A DNA stretch of 64,000 nucleotides from Dryomyza anilis (GCA_951804985.1 OX638133.1:51074791-51138790), one strand, 5' to 3'; positions 23,366 to 35,448 are shown, numbered from the stretch's first letter. The notes: a model not told the origin generated them from the sequence alone. Made by a program: numbers and translations.

Positions 23366-24756
23366 TATTTTATATATATTGTACTATTTTTTTAAAAGTT
23401 TCTTATCTTATCACTTAATAGTCATTAAGGTATTTCATAGAATATTAATTATTTGTTTACTATATTTAGCTGGTGTTTTGAGCATATAATAACGTAATTA
23501 TGTATTTCATAGACATATTCAATTTATAAAATAATAAATAAATGGTGCATGAAATTTATAAATAACTTGTTTACGAATAGTTTTTAATTTTTGTTTGATT
23601 TGAAAACACATAGTGAACGAGAGTCGCACCAATATACAGGGGCCAAATTTCAGCAGTCGTGATTGAGTAAAAGCGTTCGAAATGTTTGAACATTTTTCAA
23701 AAAACCGCCTTCAAATCAGTGCGGATCCAGAAGTACGACCGGTGATTAATAGTTTTGTTTCTTCTGTAAAATTCATTTTGTAAGAGGTATTCGAAAATGT
23801 AGATAGGCGGTTTTGCAGTATCACCGACGATATGTTCTTCTACATTTGATAGTTTTATATGCATTTATGAACTAGATATTCCATTTTAAATCAAGGAAAA
23901 AATTATACAGTACCATGCTTCATTAGCACAAAATTGACAGACTGAGTCACCGCATACATCCGATGCTAGTTGCTGAAGTCATATTATTTAAATTTTTTTC
24001 AAAAAGGATCCCATATAACACTTTATTGGAGTATCACGATAAAGCATAATTCAATTAAAGACTTTAAATTGATAAGATGTTCACATTTTCTGCTGCAGTT
24101 GTTTTGTATTAAACAAAACGAACCGAAATGCGGTGTTTTTTACTCCAGCAGTTGCTTTAGCTAAAATTTTAGACATCCCTGCTATTTAGTACGAAATAGA
24201 AGGAACCAACAAGCTGAAACATTAAGCAAGATTTATTTATGATGAATATATCAAAAGTTGTAAAATTTGAATCTTCAATTTTTGATATTCCATGAAAAAT
24301 TATTCAATTATTCATTTTTTTATCAAAATTCTGTTTTTCACTAACAGATATCTATGCATATTTTTTTAATCGTTTGCTTTGGAATATGATCTCTCTCCCT
24401 TCACCATAAACAGCTTTCCCAAATTTAGTTTTTGTATAAATTTACGCATACATTGAAAGTTTTGAGTAAATTTCACCCATACTTTCAAGAAAATTGCCAA
24501 TTTATTTGCACATATTTCAAATAGTTCAACACAATCAAAGATTCGCAACACATCCAAACTTTTATTTTTTAGAAAAAAAATATAAAATAGTTGATCTTTC
24601 GCAAAATTCGTATTTTTGGCATGGCATTAAATATTTTAGAATGAAAAACAGCTTTTCATTAAAAAAAAAACTTAAATTACAATTTGTACATTCAAAGTTT
24701 TAATATTTCTTAAAATGTATTAATTTTTAAAGACCTCTTTTAAATATTAAGATATT
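23363..24756. other. Unannotated region downstream of Alas
   Basis: AT-rich sequence with possible Alas polyadenylation signals at about 23531-23542. A somewhat less AT-rich block (about 23620-23960) shows no long ORF or recognisable repeat. I see nothing else supportable. Confidence 0.5.
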
Positions 24757-25404
24757 TGTTTTACGGGCTCAAAGTCCAATTAAAAATACTCTTTATTGTA
24801 TTTTAATTTGTCAATATTTCGGCCTTCGTCGAAAGCCATCTTCAGGGACTCTGTCAAAGATGTTATATTAATCAACTTATTCTATATTTTACACAACAGA
24901 TTTATAAACTTAGAGAAGTTTTAAAGAAACATATATTATTACATATAACAATACTTTAAATAAAATTGTCCACAGTTTTTGACGGATACGGCAATTAACT
25001 TGTCATTGCACCGTCTGAGTCTTCACTGATTATTTTTGATTCTTTGTTTCCTAACTAAGTGTCTGTATATATGCGCGCATTTTTCCGTGTCCGTTTTGTA
25101 GTTTAGTCTTCGTTCGGTATGTTAATAATGTGGAGCATTTCCAGAGTGTACCTTCGGAAGTTGTTCGGCTCCTGTTGCAAAACGTTAACGTTTTTGAAGT
25201 CTGGAGAATGTCCGAGTTTTCCACAGTGAGCGGCTAGTGCTGTTTTCTGCTCTATCGGTTTGCCTTGTGCTTTGTGATCAGATTTATGCGAAGAAATTCT
25301 TGTCCTAAGTTTATTCTTTGTCGTCCCAACATATGTTTTATTACATATATTGGACCCATCACCTTTGCATCGAATTCTATATATCAAGTAATAATAATAG
25401 TTTG
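24757..25404 (-). pseudogene. Penelope-like element 3' fragment (GIY-YIG endonuclease)
   Basis: The minus-strand frame ending at 25103 reads IYRIRCKGDGSNICNKTYVG, then TTKNKLRTRISSHKSD and a C-terminal FRRYTLEMLHIINIP, the typical GIY-YIG endonuclease of Penelope-like retroelements. The downstream 3' UTR ends in aaagtccaattaaaaat and ttcggccttcgtcgaaagcc on the plus strand, characteristic of Penelope ends. The RT is absent; the fragment is cut at about 25405, where SINE sequence begins. Confidence 0.85.
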
Positions 25405-25556
25405 GCACTACATCCTATAAGAACTTCGGCCGAGCTCTCTCACCATTTTGAGCTGTGCGTGTTATATTTGTACTCAAAGTGGTGGAACCTACAGTTTAGT
25501 GCCGAATCCGAACGGCGGGTGAGAACTTTTCATAGGCAATGTTTTACTCTCGTTGG
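25405..25556 (-). repeat. SINE, tail fragment of a dismembered copy
   Basis: In reverse complement it reads aaaacattgcctatgaaa, gccgttcggattcggcact and ccaccactttgagtacaaat, equal to the tail of the SINEs at 13440 and 35449. It ends at the 8-bp target duplication CTCGTTGG next to the hAT-like element. The middle and head of the same SINE are at 28960-28985, 32395-32420 and 34371-34489. Confidence 0.8.
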
Positions 25557-26701
25557 CATAGTTGCCAACCAAAATTCCCACGAAAAATAAATACATTTTT
25601 CCCATACGACTTATTAAAAATTACCACGTGGTAATTTTGGTTTATTTAATTCCCACAGCACATGAAAATTACCACCTAAACTCCCATAGCACATGAAAAT
25701 TACCACAAAATTCCCAAAGTCATTAAAAATTACCACAAAAATACCACAGAAAGTAAAATTAACTCAAAAATACAAGATCAATTTATAAATATCAAGAAAA
25801 TTCTTAAATGAATTAAATATGAACATTAAAGTCACATGGCAATTAAAAAACACTTAGAAAATTATTGCATACATATAAAATTTACCACAAAATTAATAAA
25901 AATCCAAATAAAAATATTAAACAAATGTAGTGTCTCGAAAGAGTGTTATTATTTGCAAATGCTAAATTAATTGTAAAAATAATATAAAGTTTATCAATTT
26001 ATTTTAAATCATTTTATTTAAAATGTTTATTTAATTTTTTTTTTTGAAATCTCTTGCAAATAATCATCGTCAACTGCGTTAGATGTATCGATTCCCATAT
26101 TTAAGCGATGCAGTTCACTATTTTTCAACTCGACAATGCTGTCGGATGAACTGTCTTCATTATAATGGATATCTGTTAGTTCCAAAAGTGATAACGCAGC
26201 GAGTGCTGTTGACAAAGATTCTACAACAGCAATATTTTTTTAGCAAGTTGAGCAGATTTTGATGTTGAAAAACAAATACATGTTTCTTTTATTTTTCCAC
26301 ATTTGTCTTTTTTTTCTTTTTTTTAATTTATTAAAAAGTAAACAACAACTTACCACGACTTCCTAAATAATCCTGAAATGTCTTCAGGTTGTGGAGTCTT
26401 GGGAAGCTTTCCACGACCATTCATTTTTACCTTAAACAACGAACACATTATATTATTTTAAAATAAACGGACTTATTTTTGAATTAACGCCTTCACTGAT
26501 CCTATTTTCATTTTGCAAATCGGTGCGTTCGAAATGTTGATAGCATTAAATTTACATTTAGTGTGATCTATAATTGAGTTACATAAAAAAAACTGTGGGA
26601 AAAAAAATACCACAGCCAATAAAAATTCCCATGGCAATTGCCTTTCCCACAGCGAAAATTTTCCCACAAATAGGAAATTTCCCACGGAACTGGCAACTAT
26701 G
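25557..26701. mobile_element. hAT-like non-autonomous element, copy A
   Basis: It is 1145 bp with ends CATAGTTGCCA and TGGCAACTATG and is flanked by CTCGTTGG and CTCGTAGG, an 8-bp duplication with one difference, as expected for hAT transposition. Subterminal regions are full of cccacag and aaaattaccac repeats. It contains a short two-exon ORF on the minus strand (26027-26420) but no transposase. It differs diagnostically from copy B at both ends. Confidence 0.85.
26027..26420 (-). CDS. Small two-exon ORF in the hAT-like element (86 codons)
   Basis: Exon 1 runs from ATG 26420 to 26354 and ends GTCGTG|GTAAGTTG. The 133-bp intron ends TTGCTGTTGTAG; exon 2 is 26220-26027. Together they give 261 nt, in frame, ending KKKIK and stop. 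The product has a short N-terminal part (MVVESFPRLHN), a hydrophobic ALAALSLLEL stretch and an acidic middle (DIHYNEDSSSDS). No domain is recognised. Another ATG, 4 bp upstream, opens a different frame that would hit a stop at the junction. The same structure is in the copies at 28986 and 32421. It may be a residue of a captured exon or of a transposon protein. Confidence 0.4.
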
Positions 26702-26711
26702 CTCGTAGGTT

Positions 26712-28950
26712 ATATGCGTGAAGTTAACAACACGGATATGCGTGAAGTTAACAAAACGGCTTCAACAACAAGAACGGGTGGAATCAACATCTGCCACCAA
26801 AAGTAGGCAGATCTGATTTTACTTCGTTCTCTTTGTAAAGAAATGTAGTTGTGTCAGTGTTGCCACTTTTTGTGTAATTCCACAAAAACAGTGCATTTTA
26901 ATTTAGAATCAAATAAAATTATACCACAAAAGAAAAATTTAAAGAGTTTCAAGAATATTTCCAAATATATATATATATGTATAAAACACTATCGCCTACT
27001 GTAATTCGATGGCAATCATATAAAAGTTCTGTAGCGGTACGAATCGCTATAGCGATACGTATACGTGATTGAAGTATTTGAGTATCCGTCGTCTTTAGAC
27101 AGTATATATGACGAATTTATTACCTATGTATTTTAAATATTCACTAATTTTATTATATTATTTCAATCATAGAGGCCTCTCTAAATAGTGATAAAGGGAA
27201 AAATTGAAAAATGTTGTTGTCAAACTATATTAAATTTCAAACAGTAAAACAGAATGTACTTGGATTATTAATAATAGTGATATCAACATATTCCGCAGAA
27301 ACAGTTCAAAGGATGTTTTATCTGAGGAAGTAGAAATGACAAATGATGTAATATTTTAGATATAGTTTGTTTAGACTTTGCCCAATATTTTCAGTCAAAA
27401 ATATTATCTTGCAGTAAAAAAATCCTTTCTTAAAATAGTATGAAGTTATATCGATATCTTACAGGCAAAAGATAGCAACCAACAGAAAGCAAATTTCACA
27501 GAAGGTGAAAAAAGTCAAAAAATTGAGTAGATCAACTCGAAGTGTCATTTAATTGAGCTAACAATAATAATAGTGTGGCACAATTTCCAAAATATCCAAT
27601 ACTTGCAGAAAAATGTAGATGTCCCAATTTATTTCGAACAATTTTTCAAATCATGAATTTTTGGAAATTTTTGATGCAAACTTCTATGTTTTAATGTATA
27701 TCAAATAACATACTTATTAAAATGTGGTTAAAAACGTTAAATTCTGAAATTTTAAAAATACAATATATGTAATACCAGCTCTAGAATACGAATTCTAGCC
27801 TAGTTTATCTTTTTTTTTTTCCAAAAATGGGTTATGCCTTTTTGATTCTCAACGACACATTTTATTATACTTTTTAATGTCATAAAAAAATTGTGTAATT
27901 TTTTTCTGCAAAACTATTGTATGTTTAGTGTTTACCAAAATTACTTCAACAATTTTTAGTCCATATAAACGCAAATGCAGAAAATGGTTTTAATATCGTA
28001 AAATCAATATAAAATAAAATATCACCTGAGAATTTATTACCCGCATGGGTCGTTTTCATGAAAACGACACAGAAGATTTGTATAAATATTCCTCCAAATC
28101 CTCCTAAATGCTTAAAAATTATTAAAAATATTAAAGAAATAAAAATTTGATTTTTTGTGCATTATGTCATAATTACGATATCGTTTGAATATCTTAAAAA
28201 TATAATTGGGTTTTTGGAAAAAATACTCGATACAGTTTATGTTTTTAGTAAAAATTATTTTAGATTTTTCTTTTTTTTTATTATTATACTCAGAAGAAAA
28301 TTTATCATCAAGTACTTAATAGTACGACCATTTGGTGTATGTATTAATAGTTCCATGTATTAATTTTTCCAAGTATTGTACATTTACTTTTATTCGTTTC
28401 ATACTGTTTTATATGAAATATCGTAACTGTTACCAAAATGATGGCAATGAACGATAACCGTTCCGGAATTAAGATGTTACTGGTAAAATACCAGTATGAA
28501 ACGTTTTCCAAATTGTAGAAATTGTAGAAAATTATAAACTTTTTATATTTTATGTTTTTTTTATATTGTGAAATATCCAATAATATCTTTCAACAACTAT
28601 ATATGATTTTTCATTTTAAGGATTTTCACAGCAATGCGCATACAAACAAATAGGTTTTAATTCGTTTTACAAAAGCATTAAATAATAATGAAATAATCAT
28701 ATTTTTATCGATTATTACAATGGCAAAATCAAGATTATTAATATGGCAACTCTGCGCACTGACGTTTGAAATTTCATAGAACGGGGCGGAAACGGAGTGA
28801 AATTCAGATCTGCCTACTTTTGGTGGCAGATGTTGATTTCACCCGTTTCGTTGTTGAAACGGAGTTGTTAACTTCACATACGTCTTTTGGTGGCAGATGT
28901 TGATTCCAACCGTTTCGTTGTTGAAACGGAGTTGTTAACTTCACATACGT
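26712..28950. mobile_element. Long-TIR element, copy 1 (Foldback/Mutator-like)
   Basis: It is 2239 bp, flanked by the 9-bp duplication TCGTAGGTT (26703-26711 and 28951-28959). The terminal arms are over 100 bp and share ggaatcaacatctgccacca, aaagtaggcagatctga and gtgaagttaacaac in inverted orientation. The arms contain their own subrepeats: the outer tgaagttaacaa module is duplicated on the left, and a unit of about 60 bp is duplicated on the right. The interior is AT-rich without transposase and includes a piece like the CACCCA MITE at about 28290. A 9-bp TSD with modular long TIRs suggests Foldback- or Mutator-type mobilisation. Confidence 0.75.
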
Positions 28951-28959
28951 TCGTAGGTT

Positions 28960-28985
28960 TGCCATTTACTGCCGAGAGGTAGCGC
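28960..28985 (-). repeat. SINE middle fragment, copy 1
   Basis: tgccatttactgccgagagg followed by tagcgc is, in reverse complement, the SINE segment after the tRNA-derived head (compare gcgctacctctcggcagt with gcaacgctacctctaggc at 35550). It is bounded by the 9-bp TSD of the long-TIR element and the 8-bp GGTAGCGC target of the next hAT-like copy. Confidence 0.75.
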
Positions 28986-30137
28986 CATAGTTGCCAACCA
29001 ATATTCCCACGAAAAAATAAAAATAAATACCTTTTTCCCATACGACTTATTAAAAATTACCACGTGGTAATTTTGGTTTATTTAATTCCCACAGCACATG
29101 AAAATTACCACCTAAACTCCCGTAGCACATGAAAATTACCACAAAATTCCCACAGTCATTAAAAATTACCACAAAAATACCACAGAAAGTAAAATTAACT
29201 CAAAAATACAAGATCAATTTATAAATATCAAGAAAATTCTTAAATGAATTAAATATGAACATTAAAGTCACATGGCAATTAAAAAACACTTAGAAAATTA
29301 TTGCATACATATAAAATTTACCACAAAATTAATAAAAATCCAAATAAAAATATTAAACAAATGTAGTGTCTCGAAAGAGTGTTATTATTTGCAAATGCTA
29401 AATTAATTGTAAAAATAATATAAAGTTTATCAATTTATTTTAAATCATTTTATTTAAAATGTTTATTTAATTTTTTTTTTTGAAATCTCTTGCAAATAAT
29501 CATCGTCAACTGCGTTAGATGTATCGATTCCCATATTTAAGCGATGCAGTTCACTATTTTTCAACTCGACAATGCTGTCGGATGAACTGTCTTCATTATA
29601 ATGGATATCTGTTAGTTCCAAAAGTGATAACGCAGCGAGTGCTGTTGACAAAGATTCTACAACAGCAATATTTTTTTAGCAAGTTGAGCAGATTTTGATG
29701 TTGAAAAACAAATACATGTTTCTTTTATTTTTCCACATTTGTCTTTTTTTTCTTTTTTTTAATTTATTAAAAAGTAAACAACAACTTACCACGACTTCCT
29801 AAATAATCCTGAAATGTCTTCAGGTTGTGGAGTCTTGGGAAGCTTTCTACGACCATTCATTTTTACCTTAAACAACGAACACATTATATTATTTTAAAAT
29901 AAACGGACTTATTTTTGAATTAACGCCTTCACTGATCCTATTTTCACTTTGCAAATCGGTGCGTTCGAAATGTTGATAGCATTAAATTTACATTTAGTGT
30001 GATCTATAATTGAGTTACATAAAAAAAACTGTGGGAAAAAAAATACCACAGCCAATAAAAATTCCCATGGCAATTGCCTTTCCCACAGCGAAAATTTTCC
30101 CACAAATAGGAAATTTCCCACGGAACTGGCAACTATG
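28986..30137. mobile_element. hAT-like element, chimeric copy B/A
   Basis: Its left half matches copy B (aatattcccacgaaaaaataa; flank GGTAGCGC). Its right end matches copy A (aaacggactt, agcgaaaattttccc; flank CTCGTAGG). It therefore lacks matching flanking duplications and is best read as the product of unequal crossing-over between A and B. Marker order suggests the switch between about 29170 and 29900, with patchy conversion. It carries the same small ORF at 29463-29856. Confidence 0.85.
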
Positions 30138-30147
30138 CTCGTAGGTT

Positions 30148-32385
30148 ATATGCGTGAAGTTAACAACACGGATATGCGTGAAGTTAACAAAACGGCTTCA
30201 ACAACAAGAACGGGTGGAATCAACATCTGCCACCAAAAGTAGGCAGATCTGATTTTACTTCGTTCTCTTTGTAAAGAAATGTAGTTGTGTCAGTGTTGCC
30301 ACTTTTTGTGTAATTCCACAAAAACAGTGCATTTTAATTTAGAATCAAATAAAATTATACCACAAAAGAAAAATTTAAAGAGTTTCAAGAATATTTCCAA
30401 ATATATATATATATGTATAAAACACTATCGCCTACTGTAATTCGATGGCAATCATATAAAAGTTCTGTAGCGGTACGAATCGCTATAGCGATACGTATAC
30501 GTGATTGAAGTATTTGAGTATCCGTCGTCTTTAGACAGTATATATGACGAATTTATTACCTATGTATTTTAAATATTCACTAATTTTATTATATTATTTC
30601 AATCATAGAGGCCTCTCTAAATAGTGATAAAGGGAAAAATTGAAAAATGTTGTTGTCAAACTATATTAAATTTCAAACAGTAAAACAGAATGTACTTGGA
30701 TTATTAATAATAGTGATATCAACATATTCCGCAGAAACAGTTCAAAGGATGTTTTATCTGAGGAAGTAGAAATGACAAATGATGTAATATTTTAGATATA
30801 GTTTGTTTAGACTTTGCCCAATATTTTCAGTCAAAAATATTATCTTGCAGTAAAAAAATCCTTTCTTAAAATAGTATGAAGTTATATCGATATCTTACAG
30901 GCAAAAGATAGCAACCAACAGAAAGCAAATTTCACAGAAGGTGAAAAAAGTCAAAAAATTGAGTAGATCAACTCGAAGTGTCATTTAATTGAGCTAACAA
31001 TAATAATAGTGTGGCACAATTTCCAAAATATGCAATACTTGCAGAAAAATGTAGATGTCCCAATTTATTTCGAACAATTTTTCAAATCATGAATTTTTGG
31101 AAATTTTTGATGCAAACTTCTATGTTTTAATGTATATCAAATAACATACTTATTAAAATGTGGTTAAAAACGTTAAATTCTGAAATTTTAAAAATACAAT
31201 ATATGTAATACCAGCTCTAGAATACGAATTCTAGCCTAGTTTATCTTTTTTTTTTCCAAAAATGGGTTATGCCTTTTTGATTCTCAACGACACATTTTAT
31301 TATACTTTTTAATGTCATAAAAAAATTGTGTAATTTTTTTCTGCAAAACTATTGTATGTTTAGTGTTTACCAAAATCACTTCAACAATTTTTAGTCCATA
31401 TAAACGCAAATGCAGAAAATGGTTTTAATATCGTAAAATCAATATAAAATAAAATATCACCTGAGAATTTATTACCCGCATGGGTCGTTTTCATGAAAAC
31501 GACACAGAAGATTTGTATAAATATTCCTCCAAATCCTCCTAAATGCTTAAAAATTATTAAAAATATTAAAGAAATAAAAATTTGATTTTTTGTGCATTAT
31601 GTCATAATTACGATATCGTTTGAATATCTTAAAAATATAATTGGGTTTTTGGAAAAAATACTCGATACAGTTTATGTTTTTAGTAAAAATTATTTTAGAT
31701 TTTTCTTTTTTTTTATTATTATACTCAGAAGAAAATTTATCATCAAGTACTTAATAGTACGACCATTTGGTGTATGTATTAATAGTTCCATGTATTAATT
31801 TTTCCAAGTATTGTACATTTACTTTTATTCGTTTCATACTGTTTTATATGAAATATCGTAACTGTTACCAAAATGATGGCAATGAACGATAACCGTTCCG
31901 GAATTAAGATGTTACTGGTAAAATACCAGTATGAAACGTTTTCCAAATTGTAGAAATTGTAGAAAATTATAAACTTTTTATATTTTATGTTTTTTTTATA
32001 TTGTGAAATATCCAATAATATCTTTCAACAACTATATATGATTTTTCATTTTAAGAATTTTCACAGCAATGCGCATACAAACAAATAGGTTTTAATTCGT
32101 TTTACAAAAGCATTAAATAATAATGAAATAATCATATTTTTATCGATTATTACAATGGCAAAATCAAGATTATTAATATGGCAACTCTGCGCACTGACGT
32201 TTGAAATTTCATAGAACGGGGCGGAAACGGAGTGAAATTCAGATCTGCCTACTTTTGGTGGCAGATGTTGATTTCACCCGTTTCGTTGTTGAAACGGAGT
32301 TGTTAACTTCACATACGTCTTTTGGTGGCAGATGTTGATTCCAACCGTTTCGTTGTTGAAACGGAGTTGTTAACTTCACATACGT
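30148..32385. mobile_element. Long-TIR element, copy 2
   Basis: Almost identical to 26712-28950, with the same 9-bp duplication TCGTAGGTT at 30139-30147 and 32386-32394. Differences are single bases (for example ccaaaatatgcaatac versus ccaaaatatccaatac) and one or two homopolymer lengths. It is part of the tandemly duplicated 3.4-kb unit, not an independent insertion. Confidence 0.85.
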
Positions 32386-32394
32386 TCGTAGGTT

Positions 32395-32420
32395 TGCCAT
32401 TTACTGCCGAGAGGTAGCGC
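32395..32420 (-). repeat. SINE middle fragment, copy 2
   Basis: Identical to 28960-28985 and lies in the second 3.4-kb unit. Its GGTAGCGC (32413-32420) is the left half of the target duplication whose right half is at 34371-34378. Confidence 0.75.
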
Positions 32421-34370
32421 CATAGTTGCCAACCAATATTCCCACGAAAAAATAAAAATAAATACCTTTTTCCCATACGACTTATTAAAAATTACCACGT
32501 GGTAATTTTGGTTTATTTAATTCCCACAGCACATGAAAATTACCACCTAAACTCCCGTAGCACATGAAAATTACCACAAAATTCCCACAGTCATTAAAAA
32601 TTACCACAAAAATACCACAGAAAGTAAAATTAACTCAAAAATACAAGATCAATTTATAAATATCAAGAAAATTCTTAAATGAATTAAATATGAACATTAA
32701 AGTCACATGGCAATTAAAAAACACTTAGAAAATTATTGCATACATATAAAATTTACCACAAAATTAATAAAAATCCAAATAAAAATATTAAACAAATGTA
32801 GTGTCTCGAAAGAGTGTTATTATTTGCAAATGCTAAATTAATTGTAAAAATAATATAAAGTTTATCAATTTATTTTAAATCATTTTATTTAAAATGTTTA
32901 TTTAATTTTTTTTTTTTGAAATCTCTTGCAAATAATCATCGTCAACTGCGTTAGATGTATCGATTCCCATATTTAAGCGATGCAGTTCACTATTTTTCAA
33001 CTCGACAATGCTGTCGGATGAACTGTCTTCATTATAATGGATATCTGTTAGTTCCAAAAGTGATAACGCAGCGAGTGCTGTTGACAAAGATTCTACAACA
33101 GCAATATTTTTTTAGCAAGTTGAGCAGATTTTGATGTTGAAAAACAAATACATGTTTCTTTTATTTTTCCACATTTGTCTTTTTTTTAATTTATTAAAAA
33201 GTAAACAACAACTTACCACGACTTCCTAAATAATCCTGAAATGTCTTCAGGTTGTGGAGTCTTGGGAAGCTTTCTACGACCATTCATTTTTACCTTAAAC
33301 AACGAACACATTATATTATTTTAAAATAGGCACGCACTTATTTTTGAATTAACGCCTTCACTGATCCTATTTTCACTTTGCAATTCGTTGCGTTCGAAAT
33401 GTTGATTGCATTAAATTTACATTTAGTGTGATCTTCAATTGAGTTACATAAATAAAAACTGTGGGAAAAAATCCCACAGCCAATAAAAATTCCCATGGGA
33501 ATTACTTTCCCACAGCGACTAAAAATTCCCACAAATGGGAAATTTCCCACGGAACTGGCAACTATCCCAGCAAGACATGCCTTACCGAAACTCCAACACA
33601 AAGACAATATTATATTTTCACACTCATACATAAATAATTTGAAATACATCCCTGCAGGATCAATGAAAGATATATGACCCGTAATTTTACTAGTAATGAA
33701 AACTTATATTTTTTGCGCGTTGGTTTGCCACCATTTTTTATTTGTATGTTATTCATTACGTTTGCCACAGCAGCCGCTACAGCAGGAGTAGAAAATAGAT
33801 TTTACTTAAATTATAAACAATTGATAAAAAGAAATTATATAAAAAAGAGTATTTTTATAGATTGCTTATTTATCTATTTATATTATAGATATCATCAAAA
33901 TGGAAGGGTCGTCTGCATTAAACAAATGCATGGAAGGAAGCAAAACAACGGCAAACAATATTCGTTTTTATAGAAAATCTGCAAAGCAAGCATTACATTC
34001 AACTCAATAAAAATGAAAACTATAGAATTTTGGATTTTTTTGGTTTTATTTGGTTTAATATGGTTAGTTTACTAATTATTTAACCGTCCCTAACCTCAAA
34101 ATTAAATCAGTTTATTTTACGTAAATTATTTCGTAAATTTACCTGTAATTTAATCGTCACTTATTACCAAAAGAACAGTGACAGACATATATTCAATTGT
34201 ATCTTATTGTAGATGAGTGAGAAAGAGATAAAAATTCACACGCACACAAAAGTTTCGGTAAATTTTATCCCGACGCTCTTAACAATGTTATAGAAACTTT
34301 TACTGAAACTTTTAGATTTGCTACTAGTAATATTACTGCTAACATGACCGGCAGTGTTCTTGCTGGGATG
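32421..34370. mobile_element. hAT-like element, copy B (split by a second element)
   Basis: It runs from CATAGTTGCC at 32421 to GGCAACTAT at 33565, with the last G at 34370 after an 802-bp insertion. It is flanked by a perfect 8-bp duplication GGTAGCGC (32413-32420 and 34371-34378). Diagnostic differences from copy A include ataggcacgcactta, agcgactaaaaattcc and a shortened T-rich tract. The small ORF of the family is here at about 32902-33295, ending KKN because of a T-tract length change. Confidence 0.85.
33566..34367. mobile_element. 802-bp CCCAGCA-ended element inside hAT copy B
   Basis: The ends are CCCAGCAAGACATGCC and, in reverse complement, CCCAGCAAGAACACTGCC. They are flanked by AT on both sides; removing one AT and the insert restores the hAT terminus. 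A plus-strand frame (33674-33973) is open but unrecognised and low-complexity. The family may be that of the 6669-7253 insertion, which also begins CCCA and has a 2-bp duplication. Confidence 0.7.
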
Positions 34371-34489
34371 GGTAGCGCGGTATAGAAAAATGTTTCTATG
34401 AAAAGCTGTTGATAGCCCCAGTCCAGGCTTGAACCGGGGACCTTTCGGCTCGAAGTCCAACGCACTAACCACTGAGCTACCGCGGCTAC
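34371..34489 (-). repeat. SINE head fragment (tRNA-derived)
   Basis: On the minus strand from 34489: a tRNA-like region with A box TAGCTCAGTGGTTAGT (about 34464-34479) and B box GGTTCAAGCC (34435-34426), then ctggactggggctatcaac and tctataccgcgctacc. Anticodon and acceptor arms do not pair properly, so it is a Pol III SINE promoter, not a tRNA gene. It is the head of the SINE whose tail is 9 kb away at 25405-25556. Confidence 0.8.
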
Positions 34490-35448
34490 GATATCATGTT
34501 AGCTTTATCAAAATTGTCTTTCTTGGTTTTTGTACAAAAACATGTGACTTTATAATCAGCCTAATCGAGGTTCCCGATGAACGGCAGCTCGTCGGATTGT
34601 TCTCCTTCCGACGGAAAATAAAATTTAATCAAGTTTTCCGAGGAACGGGAAACATTTATAAAACAACGCAACATTGTTTTCCTCTCAATTTCGATATTAA
34701 ATGCCAAAATTCGAAGTAAAACTTAAATTTGTTTTCAATTTTATTGATTGAACGTACTCTATTTGACATTTTAAAATGACTGCAAATACAAAACAAATGT
34801 AATTTTATTTTTTAAATGCTAACGACAGTAGGTACTTAAATAGTTTAATTTTCATAGCAATTTTAGCAAGTTTCCAACTTCCAAGCAGCCGAAATAACTC
34901 ATTTTTTAACAATTTGTTCAATTTAAACTACTTTATTTCTGCAATCAATTACTAAAAATCTAAAATTTCATGATTTAGCATAAAAATAAAATGTGAGCAA
35001 ATTTTTAAAAGTGCATCATTGGATTTTTTCGGTGAATCTGTACCAATGTGATTACAGAAGCATCCAAATGCGTCATTGAAATTATTTTGGGTGAATAAAT
35101 TCCAATGGGATTACAAAAGCATCCTAGTACGTCAGTGGAATGCTGCATTGAAACTTTGACTGAAAGATTAATCCAAACAAGTTTTATTGATGCTTATGGA
35201 TGTGAAGTTATGACCTTTGGAACATATTCACACAAAAATTATGTAATTGGATGTGGCTCTATATTCCTATTCGTCCAAAATAAGTTCCAATTTATAGGAA
35301 CGTGGACGTTTTTTTGTATGAGAGTTGACAGGTAAACTGCAGTTCTAACCATATTTGGACGAAACAGATTCGTCATTGGAACTTTCCAAGGGATATTACT
35401 CTTACATACAATATCACTAAACTTATGTTTTCGTAGTAATACTGTAGA
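34490..35448. other. Unassigned region with a 59-bp tandem duplication
   Basis: No gene is recognised. At about 35010-35140 a 59-bp unit is repeated two and a half times with divergence: gcatcattgga, then gtgaatctgtaccaatgtga, then gtgaataaattccaatggga. A 76-codon plus ORF at 35105 overlaps this and is not convincing. Confidence 0.5.

Noticed and set aside
28157..28580. Small ORFs inside the long-TIR element and their exact copies at 31592-32015
   Set aside because: Low-complexity AT-rich frames, conserved only because the 3.4-kb unit is a recent duplication.
33674..33973. 99-codon ORF in the CCCAGCA element as a transposase
   Set aside because: No catalytic motif is visible and composition is low-complexity after the first third. 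I do not claim a function.
34371..34489. Functional tRNA gene on the minus strand
   Set aside because: A and B boxes are good, but the acceptor and anticodon arms do not pair and the sequence continues into a known SINE body.
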